Source: a virus. Taken from it: a stretch of DNA of 49,775 nucleotides. The position numbers were made by a program, and so were the translations under genes. Below, piece by piece: positions 31,088 to 41,100 of this stretch. Positions within the stretch are counted from its first letter, which is position 1. Each line of letters opens with the position of its first letter. The notes beneath the pieces are model-generated. The model made no database searches, was not told where the DNA came from, and worked only from the letters and a program-made list of their open reading frames with translations. The stretch spans positions 1 to 49,775 of IMG/VR virus record IMGVR_UViG_3300025133_000168; one strand, 5' to 3'.

Positions 31088-31368
31088 TGAAAATGCCAAG
31101 CTACGCAGACGCCCTGAAGATGGGCAAAGAAAAACTGAAGGAAGCTCTTATCCCTGTACGGGTTAAGAAGGCCCGCAAGCAGGCCGAGCTTGAAATGTGC
31201 AACCTTGAAGAGCAAGTCGCAGTGAAGGAAGCCGCGATCTCTGATGCCTGCACAAGCGAGGATCTTAACTTCAAGAAGATCATCGAACTGCAAGACGACC
31301 TCGCTATGCTTGAGCGTCGTCAGCGTCAGTACGAATCCATCCTGAAAGAGATGTTCCCGGAGGATTAA
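31087..31368 (+). CDS. 93-residue coiled-coil protein
   Basis: MKMPSYADALKMGKEKLKEA and so on. Residues 25-85 form a continuous charged coiled coil (KKARKQAELEMCNLEEQVAV, LQDDLAMLERRQRQYESIL). GGAGG lies before the ATG. It is separated from the next gene by a single base. Probably oligomeric. Confidence 0.6.
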   Translation: MKMPSYADALKMGKEKLKEALIPVRVKKARKQAELEMCNLEEQVAVKEAAISDACTSEDLNFKKIIELQDDLAMLERRQRQYESILKEMFPED

Positions 31369-31369
31369 G

Positions 31370-31654
31370 ATGGCTAAAGATCCTAAACTCAAAGACGAAT
31401 TCATCACCAGTCAGCTACCCGAACCAGAGAAAGCATGGACCCTCAAGATCCGTGAACTTCTCCAAGGTAAGAAATGTTTGGGCGGACGGTACCTCACTCA
31501 GGAAGAAGCAGACGAAATGGGATGGAGTAAGCGCCCTTTCTGTATGTTTTTTGAGGGCGGGTTGATCGTCTATGCGTCCAGTGATGACGAGGGTAATGAT
31601 GGAGGTTCGCTGTTCACAACGGACGAGGACCTCTCGGTCATTCCCGTTTTGTAA
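31370..31654 (+). CDS. 94-residue hypothetical protein
   Basis: MAKDPKLKDEFITSQLPEPE and so on. Mixed alpha/beta with a central basic part and an acidic second half (FFEGGLIVYASSDDEGNDGG). GGAGG upstream in the preceding gene. Unknown function. Confidence 0.55.
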   Translation: MAKDPKLKDEFITSQLPEPEKAWTLKIRELLQGKKCLGGRYLTQEEADEMGWSKRPFCMFFEGGLIVYASSDDEGNDGGSLFTTDEDLSVIPVL

Positions 31655-31660
31655 CTTGAC

Positions 31661-31698
31661 AGTTGAGGGTTAGGAGGAGTAATCCTAATCTCTCAACT
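31661..31698 (+). promoter_or_regulatory. Two-step hairpin before the nuclease gene
   Basis: AGTTGAG and TTAGGA pair with TCCTAA and CTCAACT across a small internal loop, giving 13 pairs. The hairpin has no T-run and lies 22 bases before the nuclease start, so an RNA-stability or translation-control role is more likely than termination. Confidence 0.5.
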
Positions 31699-31720
31699 CA
31701 ACCAAGAAGGACGAAACACC

Positions 31721-32863
31721 ATGCCAGTTAAACACGCACGCCATTCCCCTTCAAAGCTATCAGCCATTGAGAAATGTCCGTGCTTTGAAAGTGATAATAA
31801 CATGCGTCGAAGTAGAGACTTGGCCGCCGCAGACGAGGGAACGTTGATCCATGACGCCCTTGAACACGACGACCCGTCGAACCTCGAATCGGAAGAACAG
31901 ATGTGGGCATATCATGCCTGCAAGGGTCACGTGCAAGCTATCATTGACTCCTGTCCGGGCCGACACAGAATAATACGTGAAGCTAAACTTACAGTCAAAG
32001 GCCTGACCTATGGTTACGCTGATGTGATCGTCATCGATTACACCAACAAGATCATCCATGTCATTGACTATAAGCTAGGCCGTATGGCTGTAGACCATGC
32101 AGAGTTCAACCTACAACTTCACGCTTACGGCGTGGGCGCTCTCGAACGATTCCGATCGTACAATGAGCTCCACGTACATCTGATTGCCCCGCGCATTCCA
32201 GATTTCACATCCGCAGTCTTTAATCGCACCATCGTGGATGTGACTAGAGCTCGGATACAGTCCATCATTTCCGAGGCATCCTCCCCGTTCAAGCAACCGC
32301 AGGGAGGTGACCATTGTGGCTTTTGCACAAATAAACCTCGCTGTCCAGTGATGAACGCGGCTGTCACGGGAGTGGTCCGTGGTGCCGGATACCTCGAGCT
32401 ACCTGAACAATTCCTGCCGGAAAACATCCTAACCCCAGAAGATCGATCACGAAGCCTGCTATTAGCACGCGTCATCCCTGATTGGTGTACTCTGGTGAAG
32501 CAGATAAATACCTCGGCGGCGATTGAAGACGGCGAGAACATTCCGGGGTTCTCTCTTCGCCGACGTGCCGGAAGCGTATCCGTAAAGGATGCGGGGACGG
32601 TACTGGAGAAGACAGTACGAACACTCGGGTTCTCTCACGAGGACCTGTTGGTAAGCGGTACAGCTTCAGTTTCTATCTCGAAGCTTGCCGACCTCATGCG
32701 GACCGAACGTCCAATTCCCGAGTTCAATACTAAGCGCGACTATGTTGACGCGTTGGTAGAGTTATTCGGGGATGCTGTTTCACGTGGTTCCGAAGTCGTC
32801 TTCTTACAGAAGGATCGTAAGCTGACGGATCAGGAACTCGCGGATCAGTTATTATTAAACTAA
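31721..32863 (+). CDS. PD-(D/E)XK (RecB-like, DUF2800-type) nuclease
   Basis: A 380-residue protein. GTLIHDALEHDD (helix with His) is followed by YADVIVID (D101) and IHVIDYKLGR (D116-Y-K118), the PD-(D/E)XK core, with FNLQLHAYG (the Q motif). GDHCGFCTNKPRCPV later holds three Cys that may bind metal or an iron-sulfur cluster together with the N-terminal CPC. This is the build of phage DUF2800/RecB-like exonucleases that work in recombination or DNA repair. AAGAAGG precedes the ATG. Confidence 0.75.
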   Translation: MPVKHARHSPSKLSAIEKCPCFESDNNMRRSRDLAAADEGTLIHDALEHDDPSNLESEEQMWAYHACKGHVQAIIDSCPGRHRIIREAKLTVKGLTYGYADVIVIDYTNKIIHVIDYKLGRMAVDHAEFNLQLHAYGVGALERFRSYNELHVHLIAPRIPDFTSAVFNRTIVDVTRARIQSIISEASSPFKQPQGGDHCGFCTNKPRCPVMNAAVTGVVRGAGYLELPEQFLPENILTPEDRSRSLLLARVIPDWCTLVKQINTSAAIEDGENIPGFSLRRRAGSVSVKDAGTVLEKTVRTLGFSHEDLLVSGTASVSISKLADLMRTERPIPEFNTKRDYVDALVELFGDAVSRGSEVVFLQKDRKLTDQELADQLLLN

Positions 32864-32907
32864 CGAAGCTACGAATAGTCGAAGCTACGAAACATGAGGA
32901 AAGTAAA

Positions 32908-33648
32908 ATGGCAGAAAAGAAAGCGATCAAACCCGTAGACATCGAAGACAAAGCAGGGGCAGTTGCAGTGCCGGAAGGTGCTGAGCCCCCTGCGGTTGCG
33001 ACTCCGATGGTTCCGGGAACTGTCTCTGGTGATTTCGATATGTCGGACGTAACATTTCCGACACTCAAGATCATCCAGAAGATGAGTAAGAATCCTGACA
33101 AACTCGACGAGGGGCTGATCACCCTCGACAACTCCGTACTGGTCGGTGGTGACAAGAACGTGGCTAACATCGTTCTGGTCTCCGTCCAAAAGGAGTATCA
33201 GGAAGTAGTGGACCGCGATGCGGGGGTCTTCCCTCAACGGTTCGAGACAGAGTTGGAAGCTAGAGAAGCAGGGTTCCGTGTTGCACGCACGAAAGCCGAC
33301 CGCGACTCCGGTGTTCCGATTGTCAATGCACAGGCGAAGTTGTTGGTCTTGGTCGAACAGCCCGAAGGGGCAACCGACCGAGCCTTCCCGCTAACGATAG
33401 ATGGTAAACGGTATGCTCGAGCACGTTGGTGGCTCCAGTCTGCTTCATATGGTACCGCCGGGAAGTATATCTTCACGCGCTGTAACATTGAGCTGAACAA
33501 CCGTAACCTTCTGGTCGGCAAGTGGACGCTCGGGTCTGACATGGTAAACGGAAAGAAGGGTACGTACTATAACCCTGCCATCCGTCTGCTTGAAGACGAG
33601 AATACCGATGCGTTCGTTGCGGAAGCAATGGAGCTATTGAGCATGTAA
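32908..33648 (+). CDS. Probable replication accessory (single-strand DNA-binding-like) protein
   Basis: A 246-residue protein, MAEKKAIKPVDIEDKAGAVA, with a disordered acidic N-terminus. The core (DFDMSDVTFPTLKIIQKMSK, ANIVLVSVQKEYQEV) and FPLTIDGKRYARARWWLQSA suggest a beta-barrel-like domain with aromatics. It lies between the PD-(D/E)XK nuclease and DNA polymerase, where many phages encode a single-strand-binding protein. A strong terminator follows. Function is inferred from position. Confidence 0.5.
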   Translation: MAEKKAIKPVDIEDKAGAVAVPEGAEPPAVATPMVPGTVSGDFDMSDVTFPTLKIIQKMSKNPDKLDEGLITLDNSVLVGGDKNVANIVLVSVQKEYQEVVDRDAGVFPQRFETELEAREAGFRVARTKADRDSGVPIVNAQAKLLVLVEQPEGATDRAFPLTIDGKRYARARWWLQSASYGTAGKYIFTRCNIELNNRNLLVGKWTLGSDMVNGKKGTYYNPAIRLLEDENTDAFVAEAMELLSM

Positions 33649-33656
33649 TACCTACG

Positions 33657-33681
33657 CCCCCTCTTCGGAGGGGGTTTTTTT
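33657..33681 (+). terminator. Rho-independent terminator before DNA polymerase
   Basis: A perfect 7-bp stem CCCCCTC-TTCG-GAGGGGG followed by seven T. It separates the accessory-protein gene from DNA polymerase and probably lowers expression of the downstream genes. Confidence 0.9.
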
Positions 33682-33705
33682 CTCAACCAAAGGAGCACAC
33701 CATTA

Positions 33706-35505
33706 ATGGAAACCATAGGGCTAGACCTAGAAAATTATTATGACAAAGAAGTTTCGATTACGCCCCTCGGATTGGACGGGTATGTTAATCATCCTGACGC
33801 TCATCTGTACCTCATCAGCTTGTATAGCGAGTTGGATGACGGGACCACCTCGTTGGAATTCTCAGGACCCGTTGATGACAACGTACCGTGGGACCGGATC
33901 AAAGGATGCCACGCCGTTGCGCACAACGCTCGATACGACGAGACCGATTGGTTGGTTAACACCCTCAAAGGACTCATCCCTGCTGACTGTCAGCCCGCGA
34001 AATGGTCCTGTACCGCCGACCTATGTGTTTATATGTCTGGACCTCGAAGCCTCAAAGGATCAGCCCGTGCGCTACTTGACTACACTGCCTCCAAAACTTA
34101 TCGAGGGACAGCCCTTGGTAAAAACTGGGACGACTTCGACGACAAAGAAAAGGTAGAGATTTGCGAAGCGGGTGTCCAAGATGCCTTCATCGCATTCAAC
34201 TTCTGGAAACACTTCAGCCAGTACTGGCCGGAGGATGAACAGGACTTGTCGCGGATGCACCGTGAGATGGGGCGTCGTGGGATCAGGATTGACGAGGAGG
34301 CTCTCGACAACGCCATTGATCACATGGAGACTCTCCTATGGGAAGCAGGCCAAACAATCCCATGGGAATGGGGAGGTAAACGATCCAAGACTCCGATGCT
34401 TAAAAAGGAAATCGCCGTCGAATGCAAGAAGGTAGGAATCAAATGCCCCACCTCTTTCGCAGAAGATTCTGTTGACGCTCAGGAATGGGAAGCCGAGTAC
34501 GGCGACACATACCCTTGGATTAAAGCGTTGAAAGTCTGGCGTCAGGGCAACGGGTTTCTCTCGAAGCTCAAGCACCTGCGCGACCGCAATGTTGATGGGA
34601 TCTACCCCTTCACCTTGAAGTACTTCGGTGCACACACCGGACGCTTCAGTGGAGACGGCGGGTTCAACATGCAGAACATCTACCGTGACGAACGCTTCGG
34701 CGTTCACCTACGGCACATGTTCATCCCGAGACCGGGGTACCGATTCCTTATTGCCGACTACGCTCAAATTGAAGCCCGCCTTCTAGCTTGGGTTTGTGGC
34801 ATGGAAGACACACTTGAGATGATCCGGCAAGGCTACTCAGTCTACGAAGTCCACGCCATAAAAACTATGGGATGGGACCCGAAGAAGGGAAGCCTCAAGA
34901 AGATTGATCCCGAGCTGTACTCCCTAGCAAAGGCAAGAGTACTCGCTCTAGGCTACGGTTGCGGATGGGAACGATTCATTATCATGGCGTTTAAGTACAC
35001 GGGACTGGACATTTCCCCTGCGCTTGCCGTCAAGACGGTGGATGATTTCCGAGCAACCAACCCGGAAATCACAGGGCACTGGAGAAAGTTAAGTCAGGAG
35101 ATGGGAGCATCAGTCCGCAAAGCGAATAGACGATACAGTCTACCGCTACGCTCGGGCCGTAACCTCGACTACTTCGACGTGAACTACTCCGATGGAATGA
35201 AGGCACGGACCGTACGGGGAGGCAACTCCTTGAATTTCTACGGTGGAAAACTGACCGAGAACGAGATTCAGGCTACAGGTCGGGACGTAATGAAGGACGC
35301 GAAGCTTGCGTGCCTCAAAGAGTTCCCGCAGTACCCTATCGTTCTTGACGTACATGACGAACTCGTCTTCGAGATACCGATCGACGAGTGCACGGACGCC
35401 ACGGCGAACGCGATCTCCAAGCTGATGACCGGATCATCCCCATGGGTTGACGGTGTACCGCTTGAAGTTGAATGGGACTATGAAGACAAATACGTAAAGG
35501 GATAA
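33706..35505 (+). CDS. DNA polymerase, family A
   Basis: A 599-residue replicative polymerase. The N-terminal 3'-5' exonuclease domain has GLDLENYYD (D7/E9), AHNARYDETDW and GVQDAF. Polymerase motif A is DYAQIEARLLAW (D351). Motif B is LAKARVLALGYGCGW (K409, Y417). Motif C is DVHDELVF (H550-D551-E552). In motif B the residue at the position of E. coli F762 / T7 Y526 is Leu (L413). It is T7-like in size without a separate thumb insert. AAGGAG lies before the ATG. It is followed by the primase-helicase gene two bases after its stop. Confidence 0.9.
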   Translation: METIGLDLENYYDKEVSITPLGLDGYVNHPDAHLYLISLYSELDDGTTSLEFSGPVDDNVPWDRIKGCHAVAHNARYDETDWLVNTLKGLIPADCQPAKWSCTADLCVYMSGPRSLKGSARALLDYTASKTYRGTALGKNWDDFDDKEKVEICEAGVQDAFIAFNFWKHFSQYWPEDEQDLSRMHREMGRRGIRIDEEALDNAIDHMETLLWEAGQTIPWEWGGKRSKTPMLKKEIAVECKKVGIKCPTSFAEDSVDAQEWEAEYGDTYPWIKALKVWRQGNGFLSKLKHLRDRNVDGIYPFTLKYFGAHTGRFSGDGGFNMQNIYRDERFGVHLRHMFIPRPGYRFLIADYAQIEARLLAWVCGMEDTLEMIRQGYSVYEVHAIKTMGWDPKKGSLKKIDPELYSLAKARVLALGYGCGWERFIIMAFKYTGLDISPALAVKTVDDFRATNPEITGHWRKLSQEMGASVRKANRRYSLPLRSGRNLDYFDVNYSDGMKARTVRGGNSLNFYGGKLTENEIQATGRDVMKDAKLACLKEFPQYPIVLDVHDELVFEIPIDECTDATANAISKLMTGSSPWVDGVPLEVEWDYEDKYVKG

Positions 35506-35507
35506 AT

Positions 35508-37691
35508 ATGATGATCGAATTACCATATCTCCCTCGGCTCAGTGAAACGGACTCCGTAAGCGGTCGCACTCAGCCGTGGGAGTTCGAACCGACAGAAAAA
35601 ATCACCGACGAGATTCGAAACGTTAAGAGCAAGCGGATGAACTGGGCCAACAACCACGAGACGGAGCACTGCTTCTTCTCGGGGTACCTCGGCCTCAACC
35701 CTGACGGTCGTATCTCCAAGTCCAACGAGAACCCTGCCGCCCAGATGCTCGCCATCGTGGTGGACTATGACGGAACGCAGGATCTCGAAAAATTCAAAAA
35801 GCAGTTGGATAAATATGCCTGCCCCTACTACCCGAACTATATTTCACAAAGTTTGGGCGGTGGGTTGCATGCCGTGTGGGTCCTCGAAGTCGCAACCAAC
35901 GTAAGCGACCAGATGATTGAGCCGTTGATGAAGGAGATCAGTGCACAACTGAAACTCCCGAAGCTCGCCAAGTCGTTTGATAAGCCTGCGTTGTTCGACG
36001 CGAGTAAGTACTACACGACGGGGGATGCGTGGACGAAAATAAGCGACGTCCCGATCCCTGAGTCCGTCATGGCGTACTGGGTGAAGGAAGCACTAACGGC
36101 TGAGACCTTACGTCTCGGATCGAAGGCGTCCATCGACATTCCGTTAGACCTTGCCTTCGAGGAGGCCAAGAGAATCTACGGGGCTAAGATGGACGACGTC
36201 TTGAGCTTCACCCCCGGAATGAGGTGCCGTCGCTTTTGGGACGACACTGCAACAAAACCTGCCGGAGCCTTCCTAATGGACAACGGGTTTTACTGTCACG
36301 CAGGCCATGAGACCTTCATGGACTGGGAGACTCTGCTCGGTCCGAACTTCGTAGCCCAGTATAAGGTGAAGCAGTTCGATGACATGACCGAGAACACGTG
36401 GTTCAACGGTAAGGACTACATTTATAAGAACGGTGCGGATGATCGGTGGACCGTACAGGACGCCAAGAACGCGTCGCTCCGATTCAATGTGGACTTCGGA
36501 ATCAACACAGCCAAGAAAAAGGGCGAGGCTAGTGAAATGGATCACCTGCTTCGCGACGTACAGAAAATGAAAGGGGTGACTGCATTTGCTCACTTCGTGT
36601 ATAAGCCAGAGGGCATCATGGAATACCAGAAAGAAAAATACCTGAACATGTCACAAATCGAAGCCATGAAACCGTCAGGCCGGGCCGGAGAGTGGGGCGA
36701 GCTATTCCCATTCATGGCGGAGTTCTTCGACAGGTTCTGCGTAAGCGAGAACGAGAAGCACCTGCTACTGGCATGGTGGAAGCGGTCGTACCAAGGAGCA
36801 CTCGAGCAGAAACCTAAGCGCGGGCAGATCATGCTCATCGCAGGGCCCCCGTCATGCGGTAAGACGCTGTTCAACCTCAGGATGCTCGCCCCAAGTATGG
36901 GCGGAGGCATCGATGCGGCTGAGCATTACATCAACGGGTCCCAAGGTGGGTTCACCGACGTCCTTTACAAGTACGGACTGCACATGGTGGATGACGGAGA
37001 ACCCGGAAGCCGGATCGGTGCGCGTAAAGCAATGGCCGCTCGGCTCAAGAAGACTGCGGCGACGGACTCACTCTCGGTTAACGGGAAGAACAAGGACCTC
37101 AAGCAGATCGAATGGATGGGACGCGTGTGCATTACGATGAACGATGACCCCGAGTCGTTGAAAGCCACCCCTGAACTTCAGGAGACCCTCACCGATAAGC
37201 TCATCGCCATCCGAGCACGGCAACCCGGCGATCTGTTGGAACGCACGGGCGAAGGTACCGACCAGACGATCAAGGAAGAGCTACCGCACATGCTTCAATG
37301 GTTGCTCGACTGGACTCCACCGAAGGAAGTCCTCGGCGAGACGCGGTACGGCATCATTCCGTACTGCAACCTGCAACTGCGTCGGGAGATGGAGTCGGGA
37401 GGTACTGACGAGTCATTCTGCGAGCGTCTCGACGTGTACTTGACTGAATGCCAAGCCGCTTCGCCGGACGAGGAGATGGCCCCGCTGAACATACAGACCA
37501 CTGTACTGCTTGAACGAATGCAGGCATGTGACCTGATCAAAAACGGAATGAGGGGCATGAAGAATGAGCACCTCGGCCACATCCTCTCCCGCCTACAGAA
37601 GCGAGGGTTCAGGATCACGAAGAGGCGGTCCAATAAAGGTCAGATGTGGACCATCCCTGTTAACTTCAGGCCGGATGATTACAATGAGTAA
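35508..37691 (+). CDS. AEP-like primase fused to SF3-type helicase
   Basis: A 727-residue protein. The N-terminal region holds VVDYDG (D86, D88) and GGGLHAVW (H121), the DxD and S/G-x-H pairs of archaeo-eukaryotic primases. The C-terminal half has a Walker A GPPSCGKT (446-453), then GLHMVDDGEPGS and RVCITMNDDPES, the DUF5906/SF3 helicase pattern. It would unwind DNA and prime the polymerase next to it. It ends inside the RuvC-like gene start (8-base overlap). Start MMIELPYLPRLSETDSVSG, two bases after the polymerase stop. Confidence 0.8.
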   Translation: MMIELPYLPRLSETDSVSGRTQPWEFEPTEKITDEIRNVKSKRMNWANNHETEHCFFSGYLGLNPDGRISKSNENPAAQMLAIVVDYDGTQDLEKFKKQLDKYACPYYPNYISQSLGGGLHAVWVLEVATNVSDQMIEPLMKEISAQLKLPKLAKSFDKPALFDASKYYTTGDAWTKISDVPIPESVMAYWVKEALTAETLRLGSKASIDIPLDLAFEEAKRIYGAKMDDVLSFTPGMRCRRFWDDTATKPAGAFLMDNGFYCHAGHETFMDWETLLGPNFVAQYKVKQFDDMTENTWFNGKDYIYKNGADDRWTVQDAKNASLRFNVDFGINTAKKKGEASEMDHLLRDVQKMKGVTAFAHFVYKPEGIMEYQKEKYLNMSQIEAMKPSGRAGEWGELFPFMAEFFDRFCVSENEKHLLLAWWKRSYQGALEQKPKRGQIMLIAGPPSCGKTLFNLRMLAPSMGGGIDAAEHYINGSQGGFTDVLYKYGLHMVDDGEPGSRIGARKAMAARLKKTAATDSLSVNGKNKDLKQIEWMGRVCITMNDDPESLKATPELQETLTDKLIAIRARQPGDLLERTGEGTDQTIKEELPHMLQWLLDWTPPKEVLGETRYGIIPYCNLQLRREMESGGTDESFCERLDVYLTECQAASPDEEMAPLNIQTTVLLERMQACDLIKNGMRGMKNEHLGHILSRLQKRGFRITKRRSNKGQMWTIPVNFRPDDYNE

Positions 37692-38148
37692 AATCACAAT
37701 GGCAATAGACCCCGGCCTATCCGGCGGGGTTGCTTGGTGGGATGGGGAGGAGGCGTACTGCCACAAGATGCCCCAGACCATCAAGGACCTATACGACTTC
37801 CTCTCCAACTTCACTGACCGCGACACGTCGGTGATGATGGAGAAGGTCGGCAAGCATCGTCTCGGTAACTCAGCGCAATCTTCAGCGACCTTCGCTAAAC
37901 ACGTCGGTCATCTGGAGATGGCTTTGGTTGCATGTAGACTTCCAACTCATGAGGTGACAGCCACGGGTTGGATGAAGGAAATTGTTCCGGGCAGGCCCAA
38001 GGGCGTTGAATCCCAACAGGTACGTGCCCGGAAGAATTACATCAAGGACCAGATGCAGAGACGCTACCCCTACCTCAAGGTAACATTGGCAACTGCCGAT
38101 GCCCTTGGGATTATGGAGTACGCGGTGCGTAATAAGGATCGTTATTGA
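37684..38148 (+). CDS. RuvC-like Holliday junction resolvase
   Basis: A 154-residue protein from the ATG at 37684 (MSKITMAIDPGLSGGVAWWD), inside the primase-helicase stop region. RuvC acidic residues are D9 in AIDPGLSGG, E53 in VMMEKVG, D139 in TADALGIMEYA and a nearby E145. It would cut four-way junctions during recombination and before packaging. Its last 7 bases overlap the stop of the giant gene on the other strand. Confidence 0.85.
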   Translation: MSKITMAIDPGLSGGVAWWDGEEAYCHKMPQTIKDLYDFLSNFTDRDTSVMMEKVGKHRLGNSAQSSATFAKHVGHLEMALVACRLPTHEVTATGWMKEIVPGRPKGVESQQVRARKNYIKDQMQRRYPYLKVTLATADALGIMEYAVRNKDRY

Positions 38149-41100
38149 TTCTCAACCGTAACGCCTCCCCGACGACCCCACGTATCTGCGTGGGTGTCGT
38201 TCGCATTTCGCACTTCGGTTCGGAACCTATAGGAGTCATACAACCCCTGTAGGCGGGCCTTCTCTTCTTTGCTTAACCTTTCTGAACGATTTACCCGGTA
38301 ATCAATCGTGCGACGCAGGCTATCGCGACGGGCACGGTAATTGGGTTGGAGAACCGCGAGCCCTAGTAGGTGCTCCTGCAATTTCTCGCTGTCCGGGTTG
38401 TGACTGGACATCTCTTCCACCAACCGTTGGTTGTATTGCGCCCGTGCCTCCCTGCGCCCTTCCGTCTGGACGGTGCGAACGTCGACTCCGTTGAGCTCAG
38501 CGGCACGCCATATCTCAGCGAACTCCTTCTCCAACTGCATCGCCCGTCGCTCGGGAGACATGCGTTGGTACCCCTTACCCGAGGCGGCGTCCAAGTAAAC
38601 CTCCGAAGCGCGTTTCGCCAGAGTCCATTCCGACGCACCACGGGTCACGGTCAGGAAGGGACGCATGCCCAACGGAACCTCGGCGTCGTTCATCCACCCG
38701 GAAGCGACGAACGGAAGCAATGAGTACACCGCCTCCATCGCTACGTCTTCACGGTCAACCGTCCAAGGCTGAGGGGAGAACGGATGGGTCTTCGACCTGA
38801 ACACAATCAGGTTCGCCATGCGAACGACGTTCGACGACTTGCCGTAGAGGGTCTTAGCCGGATGCTGTAGCCACCCGCCAATCTCACGGAGCTGTTTACC
38901 CGGAGTCAGGTACGCACGGCGGTCCGGCACTTCATTCCCATTGGTCTCATGGTAGTGCCTCAGGATCGGAGTGAAATCGATCAGGAACTTTTTACCCTTC
39001 TCGTTGTTCCACGTCCACATTTCATCCCCGTCGTCACCGCTTCCGAACATGGTGAAGATCATCGCCTGAATTGCAACCGGGGGCATCACGAGTACATTCA
39101 TGAAGAATCCGGGCAGGTACTTCGTCCACCGATGGCGCCCGATGGCGCTCTTCGTGACGTCGAATGCGTCGTCCGAGTAGTTCATCGGACCCTCGAGACC
39201 GAAGGCCGCACCCATCGCCTTGCTCATGCCCGACACGTTCAACGCGGACAGCGTCCAGTCCGGGGCGAACATCACCATGTTGGCCCAGTCCTGCATGAGC
39301 GGGTTCATGTGCATGTACTGCTCCCACTCCTGCCCGCCGAGCGCGTCGTTGACGTACTTGGCGATGTCGTGACCAAGCTTTTCGTCGGTCAGGTGTTTGA
39401 GACGGGGGTCCGCACGGAACTTCTCGAACATCTGTTCAGCCATATGCACCTTCATCACCGGAACCATGCCGTGCCACAGGAGATTGTCCGTCTGCCGCTT
39501 GAGATTGCCGACACCCAGTATGAAGTTCCCGACCACGTCGCCCGCTTTCGTCTTCTTGAACAAGCCCTTGCCGTCTTTCTTGAAGGCGTGGCCCGCACGG
39601 GACAGCCACTTCGAACTCTCCTGATAGTGAAGCGCGTCCAACGGAAGCGTCGATGCCTTGAGCCCACGGCCCGCCCACTTGCCCATGATTTCAGGGTTCG
39701 CGGTCATCTCCCGGTACATCTTCAGGCCCTTACGTCCCGCCATCCAGTAGTTTCCGAGGTGGAAGATTGGATTCTTGAACGTCAGACCCACGTTAGCCAC
39801 CGCCGATTCGGCGAGGGCAAGGTGGTGGAACGCCGAGAACCCGACGTTGAGTCCTTTCAGTAGCTTGGTCACACTCAACAGACGGTTCGCGACACCCCAA
39901 CCGAGGGTACGCCCGAAGGATTTATCAGCTTTCGCCTCCTGCAAGCGCCCCTTGAACCCGGTATATGACACGTGCTTGACCACGTTCTCGAGGGTACCTT
40001 GGATGACCCACACCTGATCGACGTTCGGACCCAGTGCGTGAGACTTGAGCGGAACGTACCCCAACCCGGCCATCGCCTCCGGGTAGGCGGTCGCCAACTC
40101 ATTCGCCTGAACCCAAGGGCTCTTGTTGGGATTAAGCGGTGGGAGTTTCACGCTTTTATGTTCCGAAAGCTTTTTACGCAGGTTGTTGAGCATGAGGAAC
40201 CCGGCCTTGCGGTCGTACGGGGTCAACTTCTCCCCGGCGGTGGTGTCCGCGCTTCCCATTACCAGTCCGGGAACCCCATTGATGTCTGTCATCAGGGTGG
40301 AGGAGCGCAGGACTCCGACGAGTCGCGCTTTCTCGGACGTACTTCTCAGCCACGCCGCGAAGTTCTCAGCCACGTTGAACGTACGAGGGTTGAGCCCCCG
40401 TCTGGACATCTCGGAGTAACTGGAGGTCTCGAGGAACGTGTCCTGATCCTCTTGGGCTCCGCCGAGCTTGTTCGGTGCCGATGCAGTCCCGCGATCTTCG
40501 ATGTCGAGGACGTGGAAGACCCGGTTCTCGTGCTTCTTCATCCAATCGTAGCCGACGTTCTTATTCATACGGCTCGCCGCATCGTCGAGCGTCCTAGCGT
40601 AGTCCGTCATCACGGTTTCCCAACTGTGCATCCGTTTGGACTCAGCCTTCTCCCGCCGCTTCCCCTTGAGGGCATCGATCTTGGCGTTGTGCTTGTTCGC
40701 ATCCGCCCAGTACGTCGCGGCTGTCTCTGCGGCGTACCTGCGCTTGGACTTCGGCACAACCCAATAGACCTTACCGTTGTGCTTTTGCTTAATCAGGTCG
40801 TCCGGGCTGTCCCAGTAGTAGATGTCTCCGGCCTTCACGGTACCCGGATTAGCTTTCATGAACTCGACGTACTCTGGACGTTTCGCGGCGCTTGCCGGGT
40901 ACTTATCCCACAGAACCTGCGCCATGATTGAGGTCTGGAGGTCAGATTCCGTACGGATTCCGGCCTCGTACATCACCGTCAACGCCTTGAGCATCGCTTC
41001 GCCTGCCCGTTCAGCCTCCTTGATTTTATCGAGGTCACCGCCACGGGAGTTGGTCATCCTGATCCAACGCTTCGCCGCTTCGGCGAGGATGATCTCGTTC

